DNA of 64,000 nucleotides from Polyodon spathula (GCF_017654505.1 NC_054558.1:10992298-11056297), one strand, 5' to 3'. Positions 49,301 to 61,524 are shown, numbered from the stretch's first letter. Numbers and translations are program-made. Notes: generated by a model not told the origin, from the letters alone.

Positions 49301-52300
49301 GCTCCACAGAGGTGCACTCCGACACCACAGCTCCACAGAGGTGCACTCCGACACACAGTTCCACAGAGGTGCACTCCGACACCACAGTTCCACAGAGGTG
49401 CACTCCGACACCACAGTTCCACAGAGGTGCACTCCGACACCACAGTTCCACAGAGGTGCACTCCGACACCACAGTTCCACAGAGGTGCACTCCGACACCA
49501 CAGAGGTGCACTCTGACACCACAGATCCACAGAGGTGCACTCTGACACCACACCACAGAGGTGCACTCCGACACCACAGTTCCACAGAGGTGCACTGACA
49601 CCACAGAGGTGCACTCCGACACACAGTTCCACAGAGGTGCACTCCGACACCACAGTTCCACAGAGGTGCACTCCGACACCACAGTTCCACAGAGGTGCAC
49701 TCCGACACCACAGTTCCACAGAGGTGCACTCCGACACCACAGTTCCACAGAGGTGCACTTCGACACCACAGAGGTGCACTCCGACACCACAGTTCCACAG
49801 AGGTGCACTCCGACACCACAGTTCCACAGAGGTGCACTCTGACACCACAGTTCCACAGAGGTGCACTCCGACACCACAGTTCCACAGAGGTGCACTCCGA
49901 CACCACAGTTCCACAGAGGTGCACTCTGACACCACAGTTCCACAGAGGTGCACTCCGACACCACAGTTCCACAGAGGTGCACTCCGACACCACAGTTCCA
50001 CAGAGGTGCACTCTGACACCACAGTTCCACAGAGGTGCACTCTGACACCACAGAGGTGCACTCTGACACCACAGTTCCACAGAGGTGCACTCCGACACCA
50101 CAGTTCCACAGAGGTGCACTCTGACACCACAGGTGCACTCTGACACCACAGAGGTGCACTCTGACACCACAGTTCCACAGAGGTGCACTCTGACACCACA
50201 GCTCCACAGAGGTGCACTCTGACACCACAGTTCCACAGAGGTGCACTCCGACACCACAGATCCATCCACAGAGGTGCACTCCGACACCACAGAGGTGCAC
50301 TCCGACACCACAGTTCCACAGAGGTGCACTCCGACACCACAGTTCCACAGAGGTGCACTCCGACACCACAGTTCCACAGATCCACAGAGGTGCACTCCGA
50401 CACCACAGTTCCACAGAGGTGCACTCCGACACCACAGAGGTGCACTCCGACACCACAGAGGTGCACACCCGACACACCACAGTTCCACAGAGGTGCACTC
50501 CGACACCACAGAGGTGCACTCTGACACCACAGTTCCACAGAGGTGCACACAGAGGTGCACTCTGACACCACACCACAGAGGTGCACTCCGACACCACAGT
50601 TCCACAGAGGTGGCACCACAGTTCCACAGAGGTGCACTCGACACCACAGAGGTGCACTCTGACACCACAGTTCCACAGAGGTGCACTCCGACACCACCAC
50701 AGAGGTGCACTCTGACACCACAGTTCCACAGAGGTGCACTCCGACACCACACCACAGAGGTGCACTCTGACACCACAGTTCCACAGAGGTGCACTCCGAC
50801 ACCACAGTTCCACAGAGGTGCACTCCGACACCACAGTTCCACAGAGGTGCACTCCGACACCACTCCACAGAGGTGCACTCTGACACCACAGTTCCACAGA
50901 GGTGCACTCCGACACCACAGTTCCACAGAGGTGCACTCCGACACCACAGAGGTGCACTCCGACACCACAGTTCCACAGAGGTGCACTCCGACACCACAGT
51001 TCCACAGAGGTGCACTCCGACACCACAGTTCCACAGAGGTGCACTCCGACACCACACCACAGAGGTGCACTCCGACACCACAGTTCCACAGAGGTGCACT
51101 CCGACACCACAGTTCCACAGAGGTGCACTCTGACACCACAGTTCCACAGAGGTGCACTCCGACACCACAGTTCCACAGAGGTGCACTCCGACACCACAGT
51201 TCCACAGAGGTGCACTCTGACACCACCACAGAGGTGCACTCCGACACCACAGTTCCACAGAGGTGCACTCCGACACCACAGTTCCACAGAGGTGCACTCC
51301 GACACCACAGTTCCACAGAGGTGTGCACTCCGACACCACAGTTCCACAGAGGTGCACTCCGACACCAGTTCCACAGAGTGCACTCCGACACAGAGGTGCA
51401 CTCCGACACCACAGTTCCACAGAGGTGCACTCCGACACCACAGTTCCACAGAGGTGCACTCCGACACCACAGTTCCACAGAGGTGCACTCCGACACCACA
51501 GTTCCACAGAGGTGCACTCCGACACCACAGTTCCACAGAGGTGCACTCCGACACCACAGTTCCACAGAGGTGCACTCCGACACCACAGTTCCACAGAGGT
51601 GCACTCCGACACCACAGTTCCACAGAGGTGCACTCCGACACCACAGTTCCACAGAGGTGCACTCCGACACCACAGTTCCACAGAGGTGCACTCCGACACC
51701 ACAGTTCCACAGAGGTGCACTCCGACACCACAGTTCCACAGAGGTGCACTCCGACACCACAGTTCCACAGAGGTGCACTCCGACACCACAGTTCCACAGA
51801 GGTGCACTCCGACACCACAGTTCCACAGAGGTGCACTCCGACACCACAGTTCCACAGAGGTGCACTCCGACACCACAGTTCCACAGAGGTGCACTCCGAC
51901 ACCACACCACAGAGGTGCACTCCGACACCACAGTTCCACAGAGGTGCACTCCGACACCACAGTTCCACAGAGGTGCACTCTGACACCACAGTTCCACAGA
52001 GGTGCACTCCGACACCACAGTTCCACAGAGGTGCACTCCGACACCACAGTTCCACAGAGGTGCACTCCGACACCACAGTTCCACAGAGGTGCACTCCGAC
52101 ACCACAGTTCCACAGAGGTGCACTCCGACACCACAGTTCCACAGAGGTGCACTCCGACACCACAGTTCCACAGAGGTGCACTCTGACACCACAGTTCCAC
52201 AGAGGTGCACTCCGACACCACAGTTCCACAGAGGTGCACTCCGACACCACAGTTCCACAGAGGTGCACTCCGACACCACAGTTCCACAGAGGTGCACTCC

Positions 52301-55300
52301 GACACCACAGTTCCACAGAGGTGCACTCCGACACCACAGTTCCACAGAGGTGCACTCCGACACCACAGTTCCACAGAGGTGCACTCCGACACCACAGGTT
52401 CCACAGAGGTGCACTCCGACACCACAGTTCCACAGAGGTGCACTCCGACACCACAGTTCCACAGAGGTGCACTCCGACACCACAGTTCCACAGAGGTGCA
52501 CTCCGACACCACAGTTCCACAGAGTGCACTCCGACACCACAGAGGTGCACTCCGACACCACAGTTCCACAGAGGTGCACTCCGACACCACAGTTCCACAG
52601 AGGTGCACTCCGACACCACAGTTCCACAGAGGTGCACTCCGACACCACCACAGAGGTGCACTCCGACACCACAGTTCCACAGAGGTGCACTCCGACACCA
52701 CAGTTCCACAGAGGTGCACTCCGACACCACAGTTCCACAGAGGTGCACTCCGACACCACAGAGGTGCACTCCACAGAGGTGCACTCCGACACCACAGTTC
52801 CACAGAGGTGCACTCCGACACCACAGTTCCACAGAGGTGCACTCCGACACCACAGTTCCACAGAGGTGCACTCCGACACCACAGTTCCACAGAGGTGCAC
52901 TCCGACACCACAGTTCCACAGGTGCACTCCGACACCACAGTTCCACAGAGGTGCACTCCGACACCACAGTTCCACAGGTGCACTCCGACACCACAGTCCA
53001 CAGAGGTGCACTCCGACACCACAGTTCCACAGAGGTGCACTCCGACACCACAGTTCCACAGAGGTGCACTCCGACACCACAGTTCCACAGAGGTGCACTC
53101 CGACACCACAGTTCCACAGAGGTGCACTCCGACACCACAGTTCCACAGAGGTGCACTCCGACACCACACAGAGGTTCCACAGAGGTGCACTCCGACACCA
53201 CAGTGCACTCCACAGAGGTGCACTCCGACACCACAGTTCCACAGAGGTGCACTCCGACACCACAGTTCCACAGAGGTGCACTCCGACACCACAGTTCCAC
53301 AGAGGTGCACTCCGACACCACAGACACTCCGACACCACAGTTCCACAGAGGTGCACTCCGACACCACAGAGGTGCACTCCGACACCACAGTTCCACAGAG
53401 GTGCACTCCGACACCACAGTTCCACAGAGGTGCACTCCGACACCACAGTTCCACAGAGGTGCACTCCGACACCACAGTTCCACAGAGGTGCACTCCGACA
53501 CCACAGTTCCACAGAGGTGCACTCCGACACCACAGTTCCACCAGAGGTGCACTCCGACACCACAGTTCCACAGAGGTGCACTCCGACACCACAGTTCCAC
53601 AGAGGTGCACTCCGACACCACAGAGGTGTTCCACAGAGGTGCACTCCGACACCACAGTTCCACAGAGGTGCACTCCGACACCACAGTTCCACAGAGGTGC
53701 ACTCCGACACCACAGTTCCACAGAGGTGGTGCACTCCGACACCACAGTTCCACAGAGGTGCACTCCGACACCACAGAGGTGCACTCCGACACCACAGTTC
53801 CACAGAGGTGCACTCTGACACCACAGTTCCACAGAGGTGCACTCTGACACCACAGTTCCACAGAGGTGCACTCCGACACCACAGTTCCACAGAGGTGCAC
53901 TCTGACACCACAGTTCCACAGAGGTGCACTCCGACACCACAGTTCCACAGAGGTGCACTCCGACACCACAGTTCCACAGAGGTGCACTCCGACACCACAG
54001 TTCCACAGAGGTGCACCGACACCACAGAGGTGCACTCCGACACCACAGTTCCACAGAGGTGCACTCCGACACCACAGTTCCACAGAGGTGCACTCCGACA
54101 CCACAGAGGTGCACTCCGACACCACAGTTCCACAGAGGTGCACTCCGACACCACAGTTCCACAGAGGTGCACTCCGACACCACAGAGGTGCACTCCGACA
54201 CCACAGAGGTGCACTCCGACACCACAGTTCCACAGAGGTGCACTCCGACACCACAGTTCCACAGAGGTGCACTCCGACACCACAGTTCCACAGAGGTGCA
54301 CTCCGACACCACAGTTCCACAGAGGTGCACTCCACAGAGGTGCACTCCGACACCACAGTTCCACAGAGGTGCACTCCGACACCACAGTTCCACAGAGGTG
54401 CACTCCGACACCACAGAGGTGTTCCACAGAGGTGCACTCCGACACCCAGTTCCACAGAGGTGCACTCCGACACCACAGGTTGGTGCACTCCGACACCACC
54501 ACACTCCGACACCACAGTTCCACAGAGGTGCACTCCGACACCACAGAGGTGCACTCCGACACCACAGTTCCACAGAGGTGCACTCCGACACCACAGTTCC
54601 ACAGAGGTGCACTCCGACAGTTCCACAGAGGTGCACTCCGACAGTTCCACAGAGGTGCACAGTTCCACAGAGGTGCACTCCGACACCACAGTTCCACAGA
54701 GGTGCACTCCGACACCACAGTTCCACAGAGGTGCACTCCGACACCACAGTTCCACAGAGGTGCACTCTGACACCACAGTTCCACAGAGGTGCACTCCGAC
54801 ACCACAGTTCCACAGAGGTGCACTCCGACACCACAGTTCCACAGAGGTGCACTCCGACACCACAGTTCCACAGAGGTGCACTCCGACACCACAGTTCCAC
54901 AGAGGTGCACTCCGACACCACAGTTCCACAGAGGTGCACTTTGACACCACAGAGGTGCACTCCGACACCACAGTTCCACAGAGGTGCACTCCGACACCAC
55001 AGTTCCACAGAGGTGCACTCCGACACCACAGTTCCACAGAGGTGCACTCCGACACCACAGTTCCACAGAGGTGCACTCCGACACCACAGTTCCACAGAGG
55101 TGCACTCCGACACCACAGTTCCACAGAGGTGCACTCCGACACCACAGTTCCACAGAGGTGCACTCCGACACCACAGTTCCACAGAGGTGCACTCCGACAC
55201 CACAGTTCCACAGAGGTGCACTCCGACACCACAGTTCCACAGAGGTGCACTCCGACACCACAGTTCCACAGAGGTGCACTCCGACACCACAGTTCCACAG

Positions 55301-56849
55301 AGGTGCACTCCGACACCACAGTTCCACAGAGGTGCACTCCGACACCACAGTTCCACAGAGGTGCACTCCGACACCACAGTGCACTCCACAGAGGTGCACT
55401 CCGACACACACACAGAGGTGCACTCCGACACCACAGTTCCACAGAGGTGCACTCCGACACCACAGTTCCACAGAGGGTGCACAGAGGTCCGACACCACAG
55501 TTCCACAGAGGTGCACAGAGGTGACACCACAGTTCCACAGAGGTGCACTCCGACACCACAGTTCCACAGAGGTGCACTCCGACACCACAGTTCCACAGAG
55601 GTGCACTCCGACACCACAGTTCCACAGAGGTGCACTCCGACACCACAGGTGCACTCCGACACCACAGTTCCACAGGTGCACTCCGACACCACAGTTCCAC
55701 AGAGGTGCACTCCGACACCACAGTTCCACAGAGGTGCACTCCGACACCACAGTTCCACAGAGGTGCACTCCGACACCACAGTTCCACAGAGGTGCACTCC
55801 GACACCACAGTTCCACAGAGGTGCACTCCGACACCACAGTTCCACAGAGGTGCACTCCGACACCACAGTTCCACAGAGGTGCACTCCGACACCACAGTGC
55901 ACTCGACACAGAGGTGCACTCCGACACCACAGTTCCACAGAGGTGCACTCCGACACCACAGTTCCACAGAGGTGCACTCCGACACCACAGTTCCACAGAG
56001 GTGCACTCCGACACCACAGTTCCACAGAGGTGCACTCCGACACCACAGTTCCACAGAGGTGCACTCCGACACCACAGTTCCACAGAGGTGCACTCCGACA
56101 CCACAGGTGCACTCCGACACACCACAGAGGTGTTCCACAGAGGTGCACTCTGACACCACAGTTCCACAGAGGTGCACTCTGACACCACAGTTCCACAGAG
56201 GTGCACTCCGACACCACAGTTCCACAGAGGTGCACTCCGACACCACAGTTCCACAGAGGTGCACTCTGACACCACAGTTCCACAGAGGTGCACTCCGACA
56301 CCACAGTTCCACAGAGGTGCACTCCGACACCACAGTTCCACAGAGGTGCACTCCGACACCACAGTTCCACAGAGGTGCACTCCGACACCACAGTTCCACA
56401 GAGGTGCACTCCGACACCACAGTTCCACAGAGGTGCACTCCGACACCACAGTTCCACAGAGGTGCACTCCGACACCACAGTTCCACAGAGGTGCACTCCG
56501 ACACCACAGTTCCACAGAGGTGCACTCCGACACCACAGTTCCACAGAGGTGCACTCCGACACCACAGTTCCACAGAGGTGCACTCCGACACCACAGTTCC
56601 ACAGAGGTGCACTCCGACACCACAGTGCACTCCACAGAGGTGCACTCCGACACCACAGTTCCACAGAGGTGCACTGTTCCACAGAGGTCCGACACCACAG
56701 TTCCACAGAGGTGCACTCCGACACCACAGTTCCACAGAGGTGCACTCCGACACCACAGTTCCACAGAGGTGCACTCCGACACCACAGTTCCACAGAGGTG
56801 CACTCCGACACCACAGTTCCACAGAGGTGCACTCCGACACCACACCACA

Positions 56850-57836
56850 GTTCCACAGAGGTGCACTCCGACACCACAGTTCCACAGAGGTGCACTCCGA
56901 CACCACAGTTCCACAGAGGTGCACTCCGACACCACAGTTCCACAGAGGTGCACTCCGACACCACAGTTCCACAGAGGTGCACTCCGACACCACAGTTCCA
57001 CAGAGGTGCACTCCGACACCACAGTTCCACAGAGGTGCACTCCGACACCACAGTTCCACAGAGGTGCACTCCGACACCACAGTTCCACAGAGGTGCACTC
57101 CGACACCACAGTTCCACAGAGGTGCACTCCGACACCACAGTTCCACAGAGGTGCACTCCGACACCACAGTTCCACAGAGGTGCACTCCGACACCACAGTT
57201 CCACAGAGGTGCACTCCGACACCACAGTTCCACAGAGGTGCACTCCGACACCACAGTTCCACAGAGGTGCACTCCGACACCACAGTTCCACAGAGGTGCA
57301 CTCCGACACCACAGTTCCACAGAGGTGCACTCCGACACCACAGTTCCACAGAGGTGCACTCCGACACCACAGTTCCACAGAGGTGCACTCCGACACCACA
57401 GTTCCACAGAGGTGCACTCCGACACCACAGTTCCACAGAGGTGCACTCCGACACCACAGTTCCACAGAGGTGCACTCCGACACCACAGTTCCACAGAGGT
57501 GCACTCCGACACCACAGTTCCACAGAGGTGCACTCCGACACCACAGTTCCACAGAGGTGCACTCCGACACCACAGTTCCACAGAGGTGCACTCCGACACC
57601 ACAGTTCCACAGAGGTGCACTCCGACACCACAGTTCCACAGAGGTGCACTCCGACACCACAGTTCCACAGAGGTGCACTCCGACACCACAGTTCCACAGA
57701 GGTGCACTCCGACACCACAGTTCCACAGAGGTGCACTCCGACACCACAGTTCCACAGAGGTGCACTCCGACACCACAGTTCCACAGAGGTGCACTCCGAC
57801 ACCACAGTTCCACAGAGGTGCACTCCGACACCACAG
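56850..57836. repeat. Homogeneous stretch of about 34 identical 29-bp units
   Basis: By eye, every unit in this ~1-kb stretch is identical. It is followed at 57837-57990 by terminal units with changes (GTGCCCTCCGACTCC, CCATAGAGG, TGCAATCCG). Confidence 0.85.
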
Positions 57837-57990
57837 AGGTGCCCTCCGACTCCACAGTTCCATAGAGGTGCACTCCGACACCACAGTTCCACAGAGGTGC
57901 ACTCCGACACCACAGTTCCACAGAGGTGCAATCCGACACCACAGTTCCACAGAGGTGCACTCCGACACCACAGTTCCACAGAGGTGCACT

Positions 57991-58164
57991 CACCTAACCC
58001 CCTCTACCTACACAAAGGATTTCGTCTTCCTTCTATACAGTCGCAATCAGCACTCAATTACCTAATTGGGGAATGGCCACACCTGTGATTTAGGCAGAGA
58101 CAGATTTAACCATCCCTGCCAGCCTTACACTTATTTACATAAGCAGGGACTTTGCCCTGCCACA
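57991..58164 (-). mobile_element. LTR 5' fragment abutting the array
   Basis: On the minus strand it begins TGTGGCAGGGCAAAGTCC at 58164 and continues to GGCTGGCAGGGATGG, GTTAAAT and ACAGGTGTGGCCATTCCCC. The solo LTR at 58913 begins TGTGGCAGAGCACAGCTC and has GGCAGGGATGGGGTTAAAT at a similar distance. The fragment runs without a gap into the last 29-bp unit, so the array truncates it or grew from within it. No TATA box or 3' LTR half is seen. Confidence 0.6.
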
Positions 58165-58907
58165 CACTCCCTCTCCACTTTTCAATGTTCAGCAAAGAGA
58201 AGAAGCTGGAATTGCAGCTTCTGACACTTGAAAGAACTCTGCAATGGTTGTTCTTACATGACACCAAGCAGGGGTACCCTCAGCACACGCTGTAGCTGGA
58301 CTAATCTCTGCAGTGCATGCCTTTGCATCTCTGAGCCAAGGCTCTTTAACCTCTCTGTGACCTCTGGGAGGGAGTGGAGAGTCACTTTACCAACTTGTTA
58401 AATCCATACAAGCTGCTAAACTGTGTGGAAGAATCAGAACTACACTGTAAACAAGACTCTGTATAGAGGTTTTAAGAACCCCAGGTATTATATTACTGAA
58501 ATTGAAACCCTAAACAACAGAATACCTTTTCATTTTACTCTCATGCCAATAGAGTGTATTGTCCCTTTTACAAGTTTAAAAAAAAAGTACTTTACAAAGC
58601 AGCTTAGCATGAAAAACATTATCTTCTCAACAGCCGTGCTTAGCAAACAGCATACTGTCTCACAGGCTGTGTTAGCTTGTTTTACCCTAGTGACAGGCCA
58701 GGGACAATGTGTCGGCAACCCCATTACAAAATCTGCTAGGTGACACATGCAACACCGCTGAGGATTTTAACTCGGTCAGAGTTTCTTTAATCTGCAACAA
58801 CAACCACCTATAGAGCGGATTCAAACATGCCTTGGATTACCAGTATATTATCACATGAAGAATTAGCCCTTGTCGCCAGCAGAGAAGACAGCTGGGAAAA
58901 ACTAAAT
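58165..58907. other. No gene recognised
   Basis: Sequence between two LTR pieces. Overlapping frames on both strands at 58423-58748 have no known domain. Confidence 0.5.
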
Positions 58908-59057
58908 ATCAGTGTGGCAGAGCACAGCTCTGCCCTTTAGAAATTGGCAGGGATGGGGTTAAATTCCCCTACCTGCCTGGGCTCATTGTGTTCAGGTGGC
59001 TGGGGTTGATTAGATGATTAGTTTAATTAATGATCAATCAGCGCCCAGCCACCTGAC

Positions 59058-59064
59058 ATAAAAG
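59058..59064 (+). promoter_or_regulatory. TATA-like box of the solo LTR
   Basis: ATAAAAG in a GC-richer context, with about 145 bp of LTR upstream. Confidence 0.6.
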
Positions 59065-59274
59065 GAGGCCTCTGCTTCTCATTTGGGAGGAGGGAGTTGA
59101 GGAAGCAGGTTGGTGTTTGTGGGTTGTTTGTTAGTTTGAAAGTTTTGAATCCAGTGAAGGCATTGCCCAGCCTGGAAACCTTATTTTTTTGTAAGTTTTG
59201 TTTTTGCTTTTTGTGTCTAAAGATCTTTGTTTTGCCCTTGTGCACTTTTATTTTTGTGGTTTTTTTTTTTTTAT

Positions 59275-59281
59275 AATAAAA
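59275..59281 (+). terminator. Polyadenylation signal of the solo LTR
   Basis: AATAAAA after a long T run, about 60 bp before the LTR 3' end. Confidence 0.6.
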
Positions 59282-59347
59282 TTAGGATTTTTTTGAACTG
59301 CAGTCTGTCTCTGGGCCTCTTTCCACTCGCCAGCCTGCCACAATCAG

Positions 59348-59694
59348 AGAAACCACCACGGTTTGTTCACAATGTTTAAACTTTAACATATTTGGAATGT
59401 TTGTAAACTCTGCACCCAGACATGTTACAGTGCTGTCCCTCTTTGGGTTCCTGGCCAGAAACCAAGTTGAGCTTTCTGAAATGTAATTCAGCAGAGCAGA
59501 AATTGATTTCTTATTTTCTTCTTCTTTCCATCGACGCATTACCTGCTAACAACAAATGACAAAAAGGGGTCTACAGAGTGGGCCTTTTCAAGTGGAAACT
59601 AATGCATTTCTGCAACATGCCACTTCGTATTAGATAGCCCCATTCGACAGATGAACAGAAGAGGATACCAATAATAGAAACTATATATATTTAC
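59348..59694. other. No gene recognised
   Basis: Ordinary flank of the solo LTR. Confidence 0.5.
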
Positions 59695-60010
59695 TGTATT
59701 TATATAGTGATTTTACACAAACGTATCACAAAGCACTGGACAGTACATAGCAGGATAATAAGAATAAACCATAATACATTTTTATAGCATGTCACACACA
59801 CAACCGACCATTTAAATAACAGTATACACAACACAAAAGCAGCAATTTTAAAGTTACATTAAAACCCACTAAGATAAGAAAGCCATTTCCCAGCTTCCCT
59901 GCAAATGAAGGCAGAGCACTCCCTAATTTAGGAGCTCTACAAGAAAAAGCCCTCTCTCTCTCTCTCCATGTTAGGTCACCAAAAATAATCTTTACTGGAA
60001 GAAGCAAGAG
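59695..60010 (+). mobile_element. Interspersed repeat fragment related to 24585-24860
   Basis: Begins near TATATAGTGATTTTACAC and CACAAAGCACTGGACAGTAC, and ends with GAAAAAGCCCTC and a (CT)n tract. The internal order of motifs matches the 24.6-kb copy. Confidence 0.45.
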
Positions 60011-61314
60011 GTCCAGCAGAGACCCTTATATACAATATACCAGTATTGTGATGTACAGTGTGATGCAGGGTACTGTGTTACATTACAGCACTGATTTTAC
60101 TGCTACAGTGTGTTTTAGGTGCAGTGTGATTAGCTACATTTACCATGTTCCTTGCAGATTGTTTTACTACAAACTTGCATTTTTTAAATTCAATTTCAAT
60201 TTCATTGTATTGCTGGTACTAAAACGGGTTCCACTGGTCAAAAGATAAGAACAATATACACACCCCCAGAGACATTTCTATTATCTTCTATCCCTGTCAA
60301 TGTCATTAATGTGGCTACAGTTGTCAGTGTGTATGTGTTTCACTCAAGCCACATCAGTATGCTTTAGGAACATGGGTTCTTTAAATGCATTCTAATGAAT
60401 TTGTTGTTTCAACTTCACTTTTTTTTTTTTTTTTACAGGCCGCATGCAACCTCCAAAGCTGAAGAGCATCCTTCATGTTTATACCGTGTCTAAGTTGGCT
60501 CCTTTGCCTTGTCCTTGAAAGGAGTATATCTTTGATATTGCTTTCTAAATGTCTTTGTGTCAAAGCTGCTGTGAAACTACTCCCAGCAGATTCAAAAATA
60601 TCACAAACATCACATTAGTCTATTTCACATTGCATACATTGTAGAGGAGGGGGTTGCAAATCATTTGATTCGTAATTGTTTGAGAAATGACTGGCAATAC
60701 ACACTGGCTGTATGTACGTGCAGCTGTGATGAAAAATGTCAAGAAGGGAAAAGCTTATATAATTGTGATTTCTATTTATTTTTGTATTCTTTTTTTCCAA
60801 CAATGAATGGAGCTGAAATAAAATACGAGGGTGGCAATTTTTGAAAAACACTTGTTGTCCAAGGCACAAATGCTCGAAAAATCTACTTGCCCCCTCCCCC
60901 TCCCCATCGCACAAAACACACACAAAAAAGTAGAATATAACCTGTAGGATTTTGGTTTTATTCAACAGTGAACACAATCAATCAATCAGTGATTAACAGG
61001 GGCGGGTCTAGCCTTGTAGCTTGACGGGTTCACTGAATTCTTCAAGCTACACAAAAGGTTCCCTGTAACCCAACCTCACCTCAACAAATATAAAATATAC
61101 GTTAAGGAAATGTTTCTTTCAGTGCAGTTTGGAACATATTTGCTAGTAAATGTAAGTAACATACTAACGCCTGTTATCCACTGCAGCCGAGCCGCGTCGG
61201 GGCCGTAGCGAGCCCTCATGCTGTGGTTAAGGAGAGTCTGGGTTGTTTTTCCACTCCACTGTTTTTTTCTAGTTGTTTTTTTGTTTGGGTGCTTAGCTGT
61301 GTTTTATATGTTAG
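60011..61314. other. No gene recognised
   Basis: Contains a T run followed by ACAG at about 60419-60439 that resembles a splice acceptor, but there is no supporting exon. The minus frame at 60615-60977 has no known domain. Confidence 0.45.
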
Positions 61315-61524
61315 ACATGTAGCAAGAAGACCAGACCATCGCTGGACCAAGAAGATACCAGACTGGATCCCAAGAAGCGACCAAGAGGCCGACCTCCAGG
61401 AAGGCAAGATAAAATTAGGAAACACGCTGGAACAACGTGGATGAGGGATGCAGCAGACAGGCTTTTGTGGAACAATATTGGGGAGGCCTTCATCCAGCAG
61501 TGGATTGGAGGTGGACGAGGATGA
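61315..61524 (+). pseudogene. LINE polyprotein C-terminus, RTE-like
   Basis: The frame from 61315 to the TGA at 61522 reads RPSLDQEDTRLD, KKRPRGRPPGR, KHAGTTWMRDAADR, LWNNIGEAFIQQW. The pattern RGRP..RW.D.I....G..W...A.DR..W...E.....QW is the extreme C-terminus of many endonuclease/reverse transcriptase LINEs. The conserved (T/K)RW after RGRP is changed to GRQ. The stop is followed at once by GATGATGAGGATGAT. RTE-group elements often end in short tandem repeats of this kind rather than poly-A. Upstream polymerase sequence is missing, as expected of a 5'-truncated copy. Family assignment is inferred. Confidence 0.6.

Larger units (their letters stand above)
38603..57990. repeat. Very long 29-bp tandem array (satellite), about 640-670 units
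   Basis: A clean unit is 56904-56932. It contains CCACAG twice, 8 bp apart (CCACAGTTCCACAG), then AGGTGCACTCCGACAC. Unit GC is 17 of 29. The plus strand is C/A rich (11 C, 8 A, 6 G, 4 T). Each unit has one CpG and one GTGCAC palindrome. Main variants are AGTTCC/AGCTCC, CCGAC/CTGAC (CpG to TpG) and a 21-bp unit missing 8 bp between the two CCACAG copies. The unit has no ATG on either strand and no stop except TGA in the CTGAC variant, so it yields long open frames in all phases with a 29-residue period. I treat these as non-coding. No centromeric, viral or CRISPR relation is visible. Confidence 0.97.
58913..59342 (+). mobile_element. Complete solo LTR, 430 bp, with ATCAG target duplication
   Basis: It starts TGTGGCAG and ends CTGCCACA, giving TG...CA termini inside an 8-bp inverted repeat. 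ATCAG flanks it at 58908-58912 and 59343-59347. Inside are a TATA-like ATAAAAG (59058-59064) and an AATAAAA signal (59275-59281) about 210 bp downstream. No internal retroelement sequence is present, so it arose by recombination between two LTRs. Gypsy-type and endogenous-retrovirus-type elements both use 4-6-bp duplications, and the sequence does not decide between them. Confidence 0.9.

Noticed and set aside
38603..57990. CRISPR-like array because of the 29-bp repeat length
   Set aside because: Repeats are directly contiguous with no unique spacers and no cas genes, in a vertebrate-type context.
38520..58088. Dozens of long open frames on both strands, up to 3,720 codons, rich in HSDTTVPQRC or ECTSVELWCRSAP
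   Set aside because: They are translations of the 29-bp unit in every phase. The unit contains no ATG on either strand, the frames begin at GTG, and all phases are open together. There is no promoter, signal peptide or splice context.
60419..60490. Possible splice acceptor (long T run then ACAG)
   Set aside because: No open exon with recognised content and no matching donor. T runs are common here.
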